A stretch of 64,000 bases of DNA from Fibrella arboris (GTDB lineage Bacteria; Bacteroidota; Bacteroidia; Cytophagales; Spirosomataceae): NCBI RefSeq assembly GCF_041321095.1, contig NZ_JBGGWE010000005.1, forward strand, positions 1-64,000. Direction: 5' to 3'. Under the pieces are notes generated by a model. That model did not search any database. It saw only the letters and a program-made list of their open reading frames with translations, and was not told the origin of the DNA. A program made the translations under genes and the position numbers. The stretch's first letter is position 1. Each line of letters starts with the position of its first letter. This document shows, in pieces, positions 62,501 to 64,000 of this stretch.

Positions 62501-64000
62501 ATGCCTAATTACCTGGCTTTTCTGCTAGCCCTGAGCGCTCCCTACTGGAGCATGGCTCAATCAGCTGCTATCGACAGCAGCAAGTATTTGCCTTTAAAAA
62601 CCTTCACGACACAGCAGGATCATGCCAATATGATGGAGCAACTGGCGATCAGAAAGTTAAGGCCGGGTTTCAGTGGGAATGAGTCAGATCCCAACCACGC
62701 CAACTACGACGAAGCCCTGGCAAACCCCTGTCCGCAACTGCCCGATGTGCTCACCACCCGGAACGGTAAAAAAATAACCACGGCCGACCAGTGGTGGAAG
62801 CAGCGTCGCCCTGAGCTCGTCGACGATTTCGAGCGGGAAATGTACGGCCGGGTGCCTAAGAACGTACCTAAGGTAACCTGGATCACCAAGGTCACTGATA
62901 ATGAAGTGGTTGGCCGTATACCTGTTGTGGCCAAACAACTGATTGGCCGGGTCGATAATAGCGAGTACCCGCTGGTTAGTGTCAACATCAACATGGTGCT
63001 GGTGTTGCCCCAACATGTGAAAGGCCCGGTTCCGGTTATGATGATGCTCGGCTTCCCGGCCCTGCCCGCGCCCGCTCAGCCCTCCCCTGCTGATCTGGAA
63101 AAGCTCAACATAGCCTTTAAAGACATGATGATCAACAGTAACCCAGACATGAAGGCCATTTTCGATCGTTATCCGGCCTATATGCCTATCACCCGGTTGG
63201 CTGGACCCGGTTTCTTTGCGCCGCCCGTCACTGGTGATTCGCCACCTACCGAGCAACTCCTGGCGGCGGGCTGGGGCTATTGTACCATTGAGCCAAACAG
63301 CATCCAGGCCGACAATGGAGCCGGGCTTACCCGGGGTATTATTGGCCTCGTCAACAAAGGGCAGCCGCGTAAACCTGACGACTGGGGTGCGCTCAGAGCC
63401 TGGGCGTGGGGCGCGTCTCGGGCTCTCGACTATCTGGAGACCGAACCACAGGTGAACGCCAAACAGGTCAGTATCGAGGGCGTATCGCGCTACGGAAAGG
63501 CGGCGCTGGTGACGATGGCCTTCGACCAGCGGTTCGGGATGGTGCTCATCGGTTCGTCGGGCAAGGGCGGGGCAACGCTACAACGCCGGATCTTCGGCGA
63601 AGCCGTTGAGAATCTGGCCGGTGGTGGAGGGTACCACTGGATGGCTGGTAATTACCTGAAATATGCAGCCGAAGAATCGTCTTTTGGCCGTAAGACAGGC
63701 TGTGACCTCCCCGTTGATTCGCATGAACTGCTGGCCCTTTGTGCCCCCCGCCCCACCTTCGTTAGTTATGGCATACCAGAAAAAGGAGACGCTAAATGGC
63801 TCGATCAGATAGGCAGTTACAAGGCAACGATTGCCGCTGGGCTGGTCTTTAAACTACTCGGCGCCCGGGATCTGGGCGTCAGCAATGATTACGAGGCCGA
63901 AAAAATGCCTCCTATGCAGACTGCGCTGACAGATGGCGAACTGGCCTGGCGGCAGCACAACGGTGGCCATACCGATGCGCCTAATTTTCAGTACGTCATT
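62501..64000 (+). CDS. CE15 glucuronoyl methylesterase, 3' end outside the window
   Basis: From the ATG at 62501 the frame stays open to the last base, giving 500 residues without a stop. It begins with a signal peptide (YLAFLLALSAPYWSMAQ). The catalytic serine Ser329 is in the GVSRYGKAAL motif (GxSRxGK of CE15), and a histidine, His490, in HNGGHTDAPNF is the likely triad partner. VDDFEREMYGRVPKNVPKV and PVPVMMMLGFPA are further family segments. The enzyme splits ester bonds between glucuronoxylan and lignin. Together with the pectate lyase at the other end of the window it points to plant cell wall use. Confidence 0.88.
   Translation, partial: MPNYLAFLLALSAPYWSMAQSAAIDSSKYLPLKTFTTQQDHANMMEQLAIRKLRPGFSGNESDPNHANYDEALANPCPQLPDVLTTRNGKKITTADQWWKQRRPELVDDFEREMYGRVPKNVPKVTWITKVTDNEVVGRIPVVAKQLIGRVDNSEYPLVSVNINMVLVLPQHVKGPVPVMMMLGFPALPAPAQPSPADLEKLNIAFKDMMINSNPDMKAIFDRYPAYMPITRLAGPGFFAPPVTGDSPPTEQLLAAGWGYCTIEPNSIQADNGAGLTRGIIGLVNKGQPRKPDDWGALRAWAWGASRALDYLETEPQVNAKQVSIEGVSRYGKAALVTMAFDQRFGMVLIGSSGKGGATLQRRIFGEAVENLAGGGGYHWMAGNYLKYAAEESSFGRKTGCDLPVDSHELLALCAPRPTFVSYGIPEKGDAKWLDQIGSYKATIAAGLVFKLLGARDLGVSNDYEAEKMPPMQTALTDGELAWRQHNGGHTDAPNFQYVI

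Overview
The window looks like a chromosomal segment of a Bacteroidota bacterium, most likely a Spirosoma-like member of the Cytophagales. The evidence is a SusC/SusD pair, Bacteroidota-only families (DUF6298, DUF4403, DUF4097 pairs, M43 metalloprotease lipoprotein, YtxJ/BstA bacillithiol proteins), starts that lack a clear Shine-Dalgarno sequence, and a moderately high GC content. I saw no rRNA, tRNA, CRISPR array, phage or insertion sequence. Most genes are intact. The last one (a CE15 esterase) runs off the right edge.

Layout. 1-5 kb: a PL1 pectate lyase and a DUF6298 beta-helix protein in one minus-strand operon. 5-8.7 kb: an AlkA-like DNA glycosylase, a DUF4403 lipoprotein, a 51-residue FeoB-associated Cys-rich membrane protein, and a divergent bacillithiol pair (BstA/YfiT and YtxJ). 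8.9-12.7 kb: a clock-like operon of kaiC, kaiB, kaiB and a PAS histidine kinase. 13-17.8 kb: SusC/SusD. 18-21.9 kb: a three-subunit molybdenum aldehyde oxidoreductase (PaoABC type). 21.9-25.8 kb: MRJP-like and SMP-30-like beta-propellers and a Rieske/FAD reductase. 26-31.6 kb: ECF sigma factor, anti-sigma-like HEAT protein, two DUF4097 proteins and a TonB-dependent receptor. 32-36 kb: an FAD desaturase-like protein fused to a polytopic membrane domain, followed by a membrane histidine kinase. 36-42 kb: PhyH dioxygenase, a small unknown protein, a 1121-residue GHMP-kinase/UGPase fusion and a GalU-like uridylyltransferase. 42-44 kb: AraC regulator and TetX-like monooxygenase. 44-48 kb: a second PaoABC-type operon. 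48-54.4 kb: a Tat-exported SDR, a Nudix-type regulator with a degenerate Nudix box, and a five-domain ThuA/PQQ-dehydrogenase/PKD/cytochrome c protein. 54.7-64 kb: GAF/PAS histidine kinase, RibD-like reductase, Crp/Fnr regulator with a DoxX-like target, MlrC-family peptidase, M43 metalloprotease and CE15 glucuronoyl esterase.

Common theme: extracellular attack on plant polysaccharides (pectate lyase, glucuronoyl esterase, SusCD), periplasmic oxidation of sugars and aldehydes (two Mo enzymes, SMP-30, PQQ dehydrogenase with its own cytochrome c) and signal transduction.

The most unusual signal is not a gene. The decamer CAGGTACGTT (or its complement AACGTACCTG) occurs exactly 23 times by my manual count, against about 0.1 expected by chance. 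It lies on both strands, in several reading frames, and seven copies are intergenic. A second signal is an AACATWTGTTA palindrome found both beside the Crp/Fnr gene and in front of the kai operon.
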